Source of the DNA: Sycobia sp. Sy_11
Taxonomy: Eukaryota > Arthropoda > Insecta > Hymenoptera > Epichrysomallidae
DNA length: 64,000 bases
Assembly: GCA_018907035.1 (NCBI GenBank)
Contig: JACCIC010000003.1
Coordinates: 748,501-812,500 of the forward strand
Direction: 5' to 3'
Position 1 is the stretch's first letter, and the number at the start of each line of letters is the position of its first letter. The notes under the pieces were generated by a model that worked only from the letters and a program-made list of their open reading frames with translations, was not told where the DNA came from and ran no database searches. Shown here piece after piece: positions 25,752 to 37,409 of the stretch. Position numbers and translations under genes: made by a program.

Positions 25752-25997
25752 CGATTTTTTCTCCCGATGCACCCTTATTGGTGTTTTTCGATTCGCGACA
25801 GAAATTATTTCGTCCAGGACCTCCAGATCCGCTGAGAAGATTGATCCTTTTTGCAACAGCAATTGGCCGTAAACTCCCCTCACTTGCAGCCCGATGAACA
25901 ACCGCTGCTGTCGCTGCTGCGGTCTTAGCTCCGTTGCCACTGTTACTGCTACACTCGGGTTTGAGGATCTTGATACGCTGCTGCTGAAGTTCGTTAC
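25752..25997 (-). CDS. Internal exon 5 of the minus-strand host gene (function unknown)
   Basis: On the minus strand the exon runs from an acceptor CACTATAAG (AG just above 25997) to a donor TCG|GTAAGA (GT at 25751-25750). Its length of 246 is two bases finishing a Gly codon split with the exon at 32609-32825, then 81 codons, then one leftover base. It reads NELQQQRIKILKPECSSNSG, an Ala-rich part (AKTAAATAAVVHRAASEG), then SLRPIAVAKRINLLSGSGGP and a basic tail ending GASGEKI. No domain is recognised; the composition suggests a disordered linker. The phase agreement and strong donor support a genuine exon. The solo LTR just beyond the donor is intronic. Confidence 0.75.
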
Positions 25998-26009
25998 CTT
26001 ATAGTGGAA

Positions 26010-27470
26010 TGTAATATATATTTAGCTTAGAAAAATTGCGATCAGCTTACTATCGCTCATCAGTGGTGTTATAGGAAGAATACAGAGAAAACGATTTATA
26101 CTATTTATAAATTAATTTGTTGTGGTTACCAATAAAATTGATAAGGCAGGCATGCAATCACTATGTAATTTATAATCTTTACCAACTCAAATAGATTATA
26201 AAAAATAGCTTTGGTAATCAGTTATTTTGTAACATTTACATGTACGAAATTATAGATTTAATAAGTATTAAAAGTAGTAACAATAATCAATAAAAATCAT
26301 TAAATTTGTAGTATTAGATACATCAGAGAAAATATGACCACTTCTAATACTAACCTAAAACAAGTGGAAAGTCAGATTCGTAATTAAGTTGAATATCCAC
26401 ATTTGTATGTATAATATTGGAAGTCTTATTTGCGAGTGGTATGAAAACTGGAATGCCATCTAAATTTAGCATTTCAGATGATTAAATTCATCAAGAATTA
26501 TTTTTAAAATAGCGAAATGATTCATTTTAGTGATAATTTTATACTTAACCATTAAAAAAAAGGATTAGAATTACTAACCCTTTTGTCCGTGAAATATTGC
26601 GTTACAATTAGGACTGCGAATTCAGTTTGATCATTTGAGCAGATTCAAATCACATGTTTGAGCATATACGAACTCCAAAATTTGAAATTGTCTCATTAAC
26701 CTATAATATATATATACTCACGGAGGTATGAACGCAAACACATACACACACACGCCTGCGCGTGCGAGCATTACTGTCAGCTAACGCGGCAAGTAGGCAT
26801 GAAGACATGCGAGAAGGTTAATGGATGGAGAGAGTCGTATAAATTAGGGTTTATCGGTAGTTATATGAGATTTCTTTTATATATAATAATAAGATATAGA
26901 TTACAATGTTTCTTAGTTTCTTTTATTTAAATTTATTTTATTTATTTTATTTATCTAAATAATTGTTAGATAATTAACAGGTTTTATTAGATAATAATTA
27001 AAAATTTCGCTAAAACGAGTACACTGTACAGATATAATTATTATCATTCACATCTTTGGGTTGAGTAAATTACTATTTCGAATGTATTTTTTTTTGTATT
27101 TTATTTTTTTATTTGTCATATCACAATCCACTTTCATATAAATCGTTCTGCACAATGTTTAGAAACAAAAACTTCGATAAAAAAGTTTTGAAAATCTTCG
27201 GAATAATATGCCTTTATATGAAGGAGTATAACTGAAAAAAAATATACTAACATTTAAGATATTTTGAATCTAAAAATTAATTATTCTATAACTCATGTTC
27301 TCCAAATTTAGAAAAAACTATTTCATATCTTCAGTTGCAGTTCTATAATTACGCAAATGTGGAATTTCTAATACAATATTAACAAAATTTGCAGATCAAA
27401 ATAAAACATTAAAAGGAGTGAGTACTTTTATCGCACACATAGTACATTTAATATGCACGAATTTAAGAAG
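26010..27470. other. AT-rich intron-like stretch
   Basis: No gene seen. A short CA/CG-rich microsatellite lies near 26735-26765 (ACACATACACACACACG). Probably the intron between 32609 and 25997 of the minus-strand gene. Confidence 0.5.
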
Positions 27471-27476
27471 ACTCGT

Positions 27477-27847
27477 TGTTAGATTATTTTAGCCTTCTAT
27501 AAATAATAAAGCAAAAAATACTTGAAACTAAATATTGGACCTTATCATAAAAGGATGTAAACATATGTGTCCGCTGGGTCTTATTACGATTTGCGTCTTT
27601 ACTGTCCTGCGTGCCAAATGATTTATGAGTTTATTGTTTAGATGCCTGATATTTTTATATAGGTTTTAAGCTTCTCACAAGGGCTTGCAGAGTTTTCTTT
27701 ATCGAGTACTGTAGTGAATCTTGCGTTGTCCTTTCATTTGAACAGACGTTTTTTCTTTTCTCGTTTGAAATAAAGTTCATGTTAAAAGATTATTTCGTGT
27801 ATCTTTATTTGAACATTCCATCTACTATATTGAATAAAAATTCAATA
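27477..27847 (+). repeat. Solo LTR, copy 2, with 5-bp target duplication
   Basis: Relative of 25341-25693 (TGTTAGATTATTTTAGCC to AAAATTCAATA; 371 bases). It is flanked by CTCGT at 27472-27476 and 27848-27852. The two copies differ by scattered substitutions and a short insertion near 27697-27715, so they are of different age or source. No internal retroelement sequence lies between the copies in the expected arrangement. Confidence 0.8.
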
Positions 27848-28052
27848 CTCGTAATACTCTGACTGGTAAAATTACAGCTATGAAATAATATCTACTAGAA
27901 AATATGGATAGTCAACGCAAAAATATCTTAGAGACGGTCACGTGCTTATAGCACCAAAGACTTTCCACGTACCACATACAAGAATTTTGTAGTACTTCAA
28001 GTCTATTTTTGATCTGAAAGGGGTTATTGAGCATAACGACTGAGTAGTAGCC

Positions 28053-28334
28053 TTAATGAACAAATAGTAGCGGTTCGGCAATCTTTTCTTGTAATTTTTC
28101 ATTTGCGTGATTTATAAAATGGTATAAGCTGTAAAGAATTCTATGGAATTTTTTGTTGGTAATTTCATCAACATGGGGTTTCTCTAGAAGTTTAAATCTA
28201 AAATGATATCGTGACATATTGTAGTTGATAATAGTATCTGAGAATGACTCCGTGATCCTATCACTGAGATCAACGCTAAGCCCATTTCTATTTTTCATTT
28301 TCGCAATAAAGTTATAATGTTCACGTTTGAACAT
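28053..28334 (-). other. Unassigned open stretch of 93 codons
   Basis: Open on the minus strand from ATG (MFKREHYNFIAKMKNRNGLS) to a stop after EPLLFVH. The residue mix is protein-like (Lys, Arg, His and aromatic residues), unlike chance AT-rich frames. No splice sites linking it to the host exons were found, no family is recognised, and it lies close to a mariner fragment. It may be a remnant of an unknown transposon gene or a chance frame. Confidence 0.25.
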
Positions 28335-28440
28335 TGAATTTATATTGGGCAGTTTTATTTTTATTTTTTATTTAATACATTTAGCCGTAATGGATCCGAA
28401 ATAAATTTTAGTATTACATGCATAATAAATATATTATATA

Positions 28441-28800
28441 CAAGATGTGGTTATAAAATAACGAGATTGGTGATATAAAAGATTTTATTTTAATGTTATA
28501 TATATATACTTATTTATTATCACTTTCAACGTATGGTATATCCATCATATATCCCTACATCGCTCCGCACAAATCTTCCATTGTTCCAAACAACTCTAGA
28601 CTTTTTTTTGTCAGTTTCTCTCGCGCGCTGCTTTTTGTTTCATAGCTTCGACAGACTCAAATCTTGTTCCGTTAGTGTAGATTTCTCCTTAGGAAAGAGA
28701 TAGAAGACTGTGGGATGTTGTTATTTGACTAGAAATCTCTTGATGGATAGTGCGGAATGAACCAGCGCATTGTGTTAATGAAAAAGCGGTGACTTTATTT
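28441..28800 (-). mobile_element. Decayed mariner fragment (3' part), minus strand
   Basis: Aligns by eye with the left part of the full-length mariner at 62595: GGTTATAAAATAACGAGATT against GGCTATTAAATAACGGGACT, then the tail, CATCGCTCCGCACAAATCTT against CAACGCTCCATGCGAATTTT, and TTGTTCCGTTAGTGTAGATT against TCGTACCTTTCAATACAGAT. It encodes, with breaks, the C-terminal part of the transposase on the minus strand. Similarity fades after about 28800, so the copy is truncated. Confidence 0.7.
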
Positions 28801-29302
28801 CAAGACATTTTTTCTTATTTTTACATGAATGAATATTGAAAAAAAAAATTCCTCATTGCTTTGAATTTTAATTTGTTCATTTTATAACTGCGCCTCTATT
28901 ATATTACCTCTATTCAATACAGATTATGAAATAAATTACTTTTATGTGAAGTAATCAACCAATCATTGCTCTTGTGGAAAAGAAATAGAAAGGGTATGAA
29001 GCCACTCTAACTTTCTCACGCATTATGAAACTACCCTTCATTTGTTATTTAACATACTACCTTCGGGTATATTTGTTTTAAGAATTTCATTACTTTTGTA
29101 CTCACTCAATTTTTATTGTCAATACTTTTATTTTTCTGCAAATTATATGACCTGGTGTATACATATCTATTTTACTATGTATCTAATCTCAGTTCATTCA
29201 ATTCCAATTTTCTTTTTTATTTTTTCTTCTCTGGTGAGAACTGAGTACCTTGGTTTTTTCCAGACCCACAATTAGTTTTCATTCGTTTAAAAATATTATT
29301 AA

Positions 29303-30187
29303 TACATGAGGTGTTTTGAAAAAGTAACTTTCCTTAATTTGGCGTTTCTCTCAGAAGTTACTTAGTTGACTTGATCTGATAATAGTTTCAATTTAGGGTG
29401 GAATCGATAAGAGTGGAATGGTTTTTGATGGCAGCAGTACCAGAGAAAAGCGTGTTCTTAATGTGACTTAACATACGTGTGAGTATGCGTCTTTTTAATT
29501 GTAGAAAAGTTAAAAATAAGATTCACATTGAATTGGTGACTATTTATGGTAAAGACTGTGACTATGCAGATGGTGCGAAGATAGCGCACAGATTTTGAGA
29601 GACGCACCGAAGTGCACGATGATCAGCTTTCAGGACGCCCAAAAAGCGCCATTATCAATGATATGATTCTTCAGGAGTACAGACAATTGACTATTGATAA
29701 TATTTTGGAAATGATACCTCTTAAATATTAAATTCACCGAACTTCAATCCATATAATATTATCGGAGAGCTTGGTTATAGTTGTGCAAAATAGGTCTCAA
29801 GCCTGCTTTCCGAGAACCGCAAACAAAAACGACTTTAGGTATTCCTAAAGTTCTTGAAATGCTTGAGAAAGAAGGTCTTTGAAATGATCTTTACTCACGT
29901 ATTGTGACAGAAGAGGAAATGTAGTTTTACCATAAATATTCCGAAATGAAGCTTTGAATGACAAAATCGGAAGTCGTTAAATTGTGGATTCAAAAACAAG
30001 GCGCGCCATTTTAAGGAAGGTTTATTTAAGCTTACCCATAGATAAGAAAAATGTATTGAAGTTCAAGGCGACTACGTAGAGAAATAGTTTAAGAGTAAAA
30101 AATAAAATCAACTTATTTTTATAGCCTGAAACTAGTGTATTATTTTTTCCCAACACATAGAAACGTACTTTTTGAATACTCCTTGTA
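29303..30187 (+). mobile_element. Decayed mariner of a second type, plus strand, with terminal inverted repeats
   Basis: The 885-bp element has imperfect inverted ends: TACATGAGGTGTTTTGAAAA at 29303 and, in reverse complement, TACAAGGAGTATTCAAAAAG from 30187. Transposase pieces read on the plus strand in several frames: GAKIAHRF near 29577-29600, a GELGYS-like motif near 29763-29785, VLEMLEKEGL near 29851-29880, then a decayed catalytic GDETW-like region (RIVTEEEM at about 29898-29925) and the C-terminal GDYVEK motif at about 30067-30085. It is shorter than the usual 1.3 kb, so part of the catalytic core is deleted. It is inactive. Confidence 0.7.
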
Positions 30188-30239
30188 GTCAGCATATCTT
30201 CCACTGTTTGTTTATTTAGAGCTAGTAAAATTAAGGCGT

Positions 30240-31180
30240 GTATATATGTTAGTTTTCAAATCATACTTTTTCCTCTTTTGATCCTTTCTGTGTTCCTTTT
30301 CTTCATTTGTTTTTTATTGTTGCCTCTGCGATATAAATAAAAAATAAAATTGAACTAAGTGTGCATGTTTAAGTCTTTCACCTTTTACAATATTTATACA
30401 TCATTTTCTTGTAATACTCACTTTTGCTCTTGATCCCTCTTATATTTCTTTAACTTTTTATATTAAATATCTACTTATTCCTAGTTCATATTTTACCATC
30501 CGCCCTAAGATTTTCCTCTCTACTGTGTTAAAAGTTGTTTTGAGGTCAAGAAAAGATGCAAAGATTTTCTCTTTTTTAACTTTGGCTTTCTCTACAGTAT
30601 TATACAGTAGGAAAATATTATCTATCGTCGATCTGCTCTTTCTGAAATCTGCTTGTCCTTCAGGTAAGATACCTTTATCCTCAAGTTTCAAAACTATTAC
30701 TTATACCTGCTGTGTAAATCTTATGTGCTGTAGTGAAAAGTGAAATGACCATAATTTTTCATATTTAGAATTTTTTTTATACAAGGGTATCACTGTTTAA
30801 CTTATCAAATTATTGATATTTTTTTCCTTCCCAAACTTTATCAATTATTGGAAAGGTTCTCTTTGTTGTATATTATTCCCTCATCAGCTTTTGATATTTT
30901 TCTTTTTCCTTTATTTTTCATTTTTAACTCTCGAAGCTTTCTTGGACCTTTCGACCATTCTTTTCTTTCTCGCGTATTCTCTATCTGATCATCTTTTCAT
31001 TGCTAATTTCCATATCTTTATTTTAATTTATTATTTTATGATAGCCTTATCTGTTATCTGGTTTATGTTTTCCCATCATTTTTCTACTATATCATTTTCT
31101 TTCTGCATGGTCTGAAGATTCTAAGTTGAATTCCTAAATTCTTCATGATCCTTGCTTTTCTACGTATTTACTGTTTTAGA
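30240..31180 (-). pseudogene. Non-LTR retrotransposon RT fragment, minus strand
   Basis: The stretch at 30691-30458 reads KLEDKGILPEGQADFRKSRS, TIDNIFLLYNTVEKAK, IFASFLDLKTTFNTVERKIL. These are RT motifs: the EGQAGFRKGRST block and the catalytic-domain A motif FxDLKxAFDTVxR, here with Thr-Thr-Phe-Asn where the family has Ala-Ala-Phe-Asp, so the metal-binding Asp is changed. Upstream on the minus strand (31115-30813) is purine-rich Lys/Glu-rich linker sequence; downstream is a likely 3' part with ATATCGCAGAGGCAACAATA. It resembles the LINE at 13840-17950. It is truncated at both ends and dead. Confidence 0.8.
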
Positions 31181-31189
31181 CTGGCTCGC

Positions 31190-32600
31190 ATGCTCTTTCT
31201 ATTTCAAAATCCATTTCAAAATTACTAGTTTTGAAACGTAAAAACCAATTTTGACATATTCCGAGATCTGAAGTATTATCAGGGTGTCATTCTTAGAGAA
31301 AACAATGAGCTTCGAGAGCATTTTTTCTTCAAATTATACCAATAAAGTAAAACTTCGCACATATAGTCTTGTATGTCTTCCTCGAATAGGTAGATTTCTT
31401 GATGAATTGACTGCTCAATCCAACTGAATATTCGAATTTTCAATTTCTAGAAGGACTTCAATGCTTGGATTGTTCGAATGTGAGATTTGAATTTGCTCAA
31501 ATATTTAGTATACGAGCAACTCAGGCTACTCGAAGTTTCCAGCTCTATTCTGAATAGCATTACGAATATAGGGGCTCATTCTTCAATAGAAAAATTGAAA
31601 GTATGGGATTATGTAGAGATAGAAGGTAATTTAACAAGCCATTTTCTTTTATTTGATATTGTGCACAAATTTGAATAATAAATATGACGAGTTGCTGACT
31701 AATGAGAATTTGCAGAGACTCAACAAAAACATATCAGATAAAAATCTTTGAATTAAACAATAATGTAATTTATGATCATTCATTATTCTTTCAATGACTT
31801 GATGAAAGTTTCATAATGCTTCTTTTACAGAATTCAGTAATGTTTACTTTTCATTTCTTATAATATACTTTACATTATATAAATACATACTTTACATTCA
31901 GTAATGTTTGATTACTATATTTCTAACCAAAACCTATTGAAAGTTACATATGTTACTAACATTAAAAATAAGTATTTTCTGCTTTGTTATTGCCATCGTT
32001 GATACTTAGCGTCAGCCTGTTATTAGTTCTACTAGCCTCTGATAACAGAGCATACAACATTTGAATTATCAATAAAATAGTTTGCCATTTTTCAACTAAT
32101 AAAAAATTTTATATTCTGTATATTACTGTGTATTTGTTTGGATTAATTGGATTTGATCATATTGTATTCATGTACTATTTTTTTAATATTACAATATCTT
32201 TCTGTCTTAAAGTATAAATAAAACTTAAATTGAAATCTGATCGATTATAAACTTTTAACTTTACAAAATGAGAAGAATTTTATTTTCATATTTCATAATA
32301 TCGAATTCCGATTTTTTATTAAATTGATATTAATTATTGTTTATTTTGTTAATTTGTTTTGCTATTAATATTTATGCTGTAAATCTTAAATAGAAATTAA
32401 CAACTATAAACAATTTCATTAACTGTTTATTATAATCAAGGATTCAAAAATAAAATTCACTGGAAAAAAGTTAAAAAAGTTTTTGAGTTGTCTTGTAATA
32501 GAAAATGTAATGTAATTATGAATATATAAAAATTTTGTTGAATTAATCATATTTTCATTTTTGTTTCTCAATAGTCAGATTTTTCGTACTCTAGATCACA
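31190..32600. other. AT-rich stretch
   Basis: No gene supported. A plus-strand open stretch at 31487-31678 has no recognised motif. Probably intron of the minus-strand gene. Confidence 0.4.
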
Positions 32601-32608
32601 TTATTTAC

Positions 32609-32825
32609 CTTTTTCGTCGGCGACGTGAGCCTTTTTTGCATGATTGGACTTTCCAAACCCCGACGGACATTCGTCATCATCCACACTGATATCATTCCCA
32701 ATAGTTGTTTCGTAGTTCTCTTCTTCATCCTGCGGCCTCGCTAGTTGACTTTCAAAGTCGAGATTATTAATACTCTCAGAGCTTCCAATATTTCTATATT
32801 GTTCAAGGGCCTGTTGTTCCAGTTC
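32609..32825 (-). CDS. Internal exon 4 of the minus-strand host gene (function unknown)
   Basis: Bounded on the minus strand by an acceptor TGTGTATTAG (AG at 32827-32826) and a donor AAAAAG|GTAAAT (GT at 32608-32607). It contains 72 codons in phase 0 plus one base, which joins the GT at the start of exon 25752-25997 as a Gly codon. It begins ELEQQALEQYRNIGSSESIN, echoing the DELERQAMEQYRTSEE near the end of the preceding exon, so a short charged helical segment seems repeated across the junction. It continues with an acidic part (DEEENYETTIGND, SVDDDECPSGFG) and a basic tail KSNHAKKAHVADEK. No named domain is seen. The splice sites, phase and composition make this a real exon. Confidence 0.8.
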
Positions 32826-32899
32826 CTAATACACATGAAAAAATGAGACTAGATTGTACTCATGACAGTCAAAAGTAATTCAGAATACATATTTCTTGC

Positions 32900-34760
32900 T
32901 TATATTTTATAATAATCATAATTATATTTATAATTAAAAATTAATTTATAATAGAAAAAACAAGTCCAAACAACTAGGCAATGCCATTGCAGTTTCTCAG
33001 CTCCTCTATCCCGCTATTGGACAAATTGGTTAGTGAGAAGATGTCTGACACGCAGCCAAAAGAAGTGTAAAATCATGAGTAAAATATACTTCTACAGTTA
33101 ATTCAACAGATATTCATGACAATAAAATGCTAACCCAATATGACGTAGAATATTAAGAAGGATCTATGAAAAGTCCAAGATGTTATTGATGCTTTAACTT
33201 CCATAAGAGATGAAAAGTAGAGAAAAAAGGCATGGCTAAAAACTTGAAAAGGTACATCAGACAAAGAATATTATGGAAAAGTCACTCGATCTTTCTTCCT
33301 CTATGGAAAAAAGATAAAAGGGAATAATCAAAAAGATAGAAGCAAAGTAAAATAGTAGTGAATTACAGAAGCAAGGAAGATAGAGCTTGAGGGAAATCAA
33401 CACTGGTCTAAATGAATAATAGATAGCCAAAGAAGAAAAAAGAAGAAGGCAAGTATAAGTACTATTGTTATCAATGTATTTTCTGTACTTTCTTACAGAT
33501 AAAGCGAATTTAGAGAATCTTCGGCAACAATTTTCAGGAGCTTTTTCAACCCTATCCGAGTTTGTTTGGATTTGTGCTGTTTGGAGCCGTAAATCTTATC
33601 AAGATATCTAGCTAGATAATATAGAGTTAAAAGGAAGTATCTCGTTTGAGAGCTCTATAATGAGCCCTTTATCGAGCATCTCTTTAAGAGCGAAACCAGA
33701 TACGAAATGTAAGTAACAGATTCTGTAAAAAAGGTATTAGTATGTGTAATGAAAAAATTCCTATAGAAATAGCAATGCAGGTACATGTGGAGAAATTGAG
33801 AAGGATTTTTACAGGATAATTGAGGATATTTACTTGTTTGTTTAAAAATGTATATAATATAGTGGAATGCACTGTGGAACCAATGATGGGCCATCATGTC
33901 GACCATACAGTGCGACCAACGAGTTACCAAAGGACCATTTCGGATGTAGTGGCTTACAACTGTTTGTATGCTAGGTGTCGCAAAAAAATCTGTAGCTCCT
34001 ATTGGAGGCAAGGCGGACGATTAGTTTCTAGTCAGATTTAGTCAATCAGTTGTGGCTGGGAGTCTGGTTAGCATTCGATGTCTTTCGGTAACTCTACAGA
34101 GGTTAGGACCTTGTTGATGGTGGCAAGAGAATCGAAAAAAATAACGCGTCTCGAACGTGTTATTTCGAACATTAATAGGAGAGCGAGGACAGAGCTGGTG
34201 TATCGCTTGTGATTTGTTCGGTAGAGCAGATAGCACCTACTAGATATCCTACCGTATCAATAGACCATATATCTAGCAAGACGGGGTATGCTTCAGATAT
34301 TCGAACGACCAGTAATCGACTGATGGAACAGGATATTAAAGACAAATATATAATTATTAAAGAAAAGAATATTAAACAAAATATTATAGATAAGAAAAAC
34401 TTAAAAAAATTACTCCGGACTTAAAAAGGACATCAAGGAAGCCGAAGGTAGAAAAGTTCATTAAAAAATCTATACAAGAAGATGAAAATAAAAAGAACTC
34501 GAACCTACCAATGAAGCTAATTAAGACGTGAAAAGAGAATGAGGAAGCTGTAATAAAAGGGCCTGCATTTAAACCTCTAGATCTTTCTTTGATGATAGAA
34601 AAAAAATGAAAGAAGACAGAAGTGAAGTGGAAAAGCAAGAAATGTCGTGAACTGCTATAAAAAATGAGTACAAGAAGAATACGACGAAGAAGAAAAAAGA
34701 AAATACAACTATTGACGATCAGATCAACTGACTAAGGGACGACCCACGACGACGAAAAAC
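32900..34760. other. Unclassified, moderately GC-rich decayed sequence left of the deleted mariner
   Basis: Base composition is richer in G and C than the surroundings, with several short open stretches on both strands (for example 33820-34041 plus). From about 34380 to 34730 the plus strand is A-rich and reads as Lys/Arg-rich runs (RRRKKK), similar in style to LINE ORF1 or gag proteins. No diagnostic motif was found. Probably an old retroelement into which the mariner at 34765 inserted. Confidence 0.3.
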
Positions 34761-34764
34761 AAGA

Positions 34765-35385
34765 TACGAGGGTGGATTGATAAGTTTCCGGCTTGACCAA
34801 GAAAAACAATGTTTTTAAGAATTTTTTTTTTATTTCTCAACATAATCTCCTCCAAGGCTGATACATTGCAATAAGTCTGCGTAGTATTGACCAGTGACAG
34901 TTTTACCCTTTTTAAGGTAATCAATGCATATAATACCTCTTACACCAAAAAAAACAGTAGCCATAACCTTGTCCGCCGAAAAAATTGCTTTTGCCTTCTT
35001 TGGAATTGGTTCCTCTGATCCAATTCACTGTTTAGACTGTTGTTTGGTTTCAGGAGTGTAGTGGTGGGCCCAAGTTTCGTCAACGGTTACGAATCGACGC
35101 AAAAATTCGCTTTGATTACGCTTATACAACGCCAAATTGGCAGTAGAAATGTTCTTTCGAATCAATTTTTGGTCGACTGTTGGCACGATTTTCCAGTTTT
35201 TCCATTTTTACGAAAAACACAGAGGCGTCTTGTTCAGCATGCTCTCAAACCTAAACTAACATGGAGATCGGACTGAAACTATAGCTACAAGCTATCTACG
35301 GATGGTACTATAGAACGCCACCTCAAGGTAGGCCTAGTGGCGCCATCTCTTGGCCAAACCGGAAACTTATCAATCCACCCTCGTA
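34765..35385 (-). mobile_element. Internally deleted mariner with near-perfect terminal inverted repeats
   Basis: The 621-bp element is bounded by TA dinucleotides. Its ends begin CGAGGGTGGATTGATAAGTT at the left and the same 20 bases in reverse complement at the right, with about 33 of 35 matching overall. The minus strand encodes transposase remnants: SEFLRRFVTVDETWAHHYTP at about 35115-35055 (the family's GDETW box, here VDETW, first catalytic Asp kept), DYLKKGKTVTGQYYADLLQ at about 34920-34865, then CISLGGDYVEK, the C-terminus. The segment with the second and third catalytic Asp is missing between YYADLLQ and CISL. It is non-autonomous but its ends are in good shape. Confidence 0.88.
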
Positions 35386-36400
35386 CGCATGGGTGAAATA
35401 GCTATTAGTTTGGCACAGGGTAAATCCTGTGTGAACGTGCTTGATCTTATCTGCAATACTGTTAAATCTTAGAATCCGAGCACGAATGTAAAATTAATCC
35501 GATGTGCAAAAACAGCAAGATACTTTACTAAACTTAAAAAACATCAAACTTGATAGTCGGAGAGTTCTTATGTATTAATAATGTATTTCTGGTGCATTAA
35601 ATAGAGGATAATTATACGTGTTAAAATTTCGTGGTAGCGTTTTCCTAGCTAGAAAACAGATTCCTAAGGCACACTTGCACTTTACCGGTTACTCTACCTT
35701 GTAGTATCTCGGAGATACGATGCTTAACACCTATTTTTAAAAAATCTCAAGTGAGTCGTGCTGAGTAATAAGAAAATAATTTATAAAACTAGGAGACGAC
35801 GAGATGTGGAGATAAAATATAATGAAAAATGATGTATATAAAATACAGCAGGATTATTAGTATCGGGAAATACTAAAACCCTATGGTACAATGTCTTGGT
35901 TCACTTCGGCGCTCGTAATCTTCGTGGGATGAGATTCACAATAATAGAAGCCGTATTTATCGATGGCCGTCGGATTTAGTAATCCTGACCTACTTTTCGT
36001 GATGGGGAATGTCGTAGTGATTCTTGATGCTCAGATTCTCGGAAAACAATCTGATCCAGATAGAGCTGAAATCTCTACGGATAGAATGAAATCTGATAAT
36101 CAGGACATGAATGATACAGTCAAGCGCACGTATAGTGTGACATCTACCGGTAATCCTTACTTATAGAGGATTGTGGAGAGCGTATTTTCTCCACGATCTC
36201 CAATAGTTAGGAGTCATCAACCGACGTGACATTCCGGTTATCTCTACTTGAGCCCTCATTGATAGATGGATTTCCTTCATCGCTTTCAAACGGAGGATTC
36301 ACTGACAAAGTCTCGCGTTTATAATAAGTCCACCTTTGGTGCTAGGACTTAAAATCTAGAATTATTTTGAGCCTATAATGATGATCAGAATCTCAAAAAT
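35386..36400. other. Unclassified decayed sequence right of the deleted mariner
   Basis: On the plus strand, 35390-35540 reads AISLAQGKSCVNVLDLICNT and LIRCAKTARYFTKL. The spacing is loosely like the nucleocapsid region of R1-type LINE ORF1 proteins; the match is weak. A plus-strand frame at 35963-36166 and a minus-strand frame at about 36340-36210 (NPPFESDEGNPSINEGSSRD) are protein-like but unassigned. Probably retroelement remnants continuous with 32900-34760. Confidence 0.25.
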
Positions 36401-36409
36401 GATACATGT

Positions 36410-37400
36410 ACATATAATGTACAAATAATGAAGGACAATACTTATTTTGGTCCATGCGCAAGACTGCATATGTTGGTAAGAAGTTCATTATAAATAATTA
36501 TTAATTTGGAAAATCGAGTCTAGTATCGAACAGATGGATTTTTGAAAAGGTCAGAAATTTAAAGATTTTATTTCTCACGTTTACTGCTATGAAGATAGCT
36601 TATAATATACCCATTATGATTCACACATAGTAACTGCTTCAGTGGAATTTCTTAAAAGAGTTAATAAAGACCATTTGTGCACGTAATTAACCTTTAGAGG
36701 GACGGAATAGCACATTTTTTACAAGTTATTGCAGGTACACTTTTATATGTTAAAGAAAATTCTTACATTATATGTTAAATTTATATGTTAAAATAAAATT
36801 GATAGAATATAAAAATACATAAAAAAATAACTAAAAAAAACTTGGAGACCTCAAAACACTTTATGAGATGTAATTACTTTATAAGGGTAAACGATATATA
36901 TTTTATAGCATATGTGGCTGCGATGTATTATTCTGTAGCAGATTATTTACGATGAAAAGTATTATTTAAGCGACTGTAAGAATCAAGATGTCAGAAAGAT
37001 TTCTTTTAACATTTGCATATTCGACAAAAATTATTATGAGACTTAGAAGCAATTTTAACTCTAACAAATAGAATTGTATTTGAGAGTTAAAAAATTGTAC
37101 TATAAAATATTTCTGCACATAGTTAAGACGAAAAATAATATTCTTTCATTAGCAGTTGTGAAAAACTTGGAAATAAACATGGAAGAAATCGCGAAAGAAG
37201 ATACTATTAATAAGTATAGATACTTTTACAATCGATCCCTTATTTTAACATTGAAAAGCCATTACAGAGGATGATATTATAGTGATTTATGGGAATCAAT
37301 ATATTTAGTAATAAATACAGATTATCGATAGCACAAGAAGGAATTTTTAGAATGTTCTTATTTTTATACAATAGATGCGAACTTAGGAACTGCATAAAGA
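36410..37400. other. AT-rich spacer
   Basis: No gene. At 36688 a TTAACCTTTAGAGGGACGG sequence resembles a TTAA-flanked transposon end, but no inverted partner was found nearby. Confidence 0.4.
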
Positions 37401-37409
37401 ATACAATAC

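Noticed and set aside
25704..25940. ATG-initiated minus-strand frame MATELRPQQRQQRLFIGLQV
   Set aside because: The splice-defined frame (NELQQQRIKILKPE) in the same exon fits the phases of the neighbouring exons; this frame does not.
33655..34041. Overlapping open frames on both strands near 33.8 kb
   Set aside because: No diagnostic motif; likely part of a decayed repeat.
36688..36725. TTAACCTTTAGAGGGACGG as a piggyBac-type end
   Set aside because: No inverted partner followed by TTAA within the next few hundred bases.
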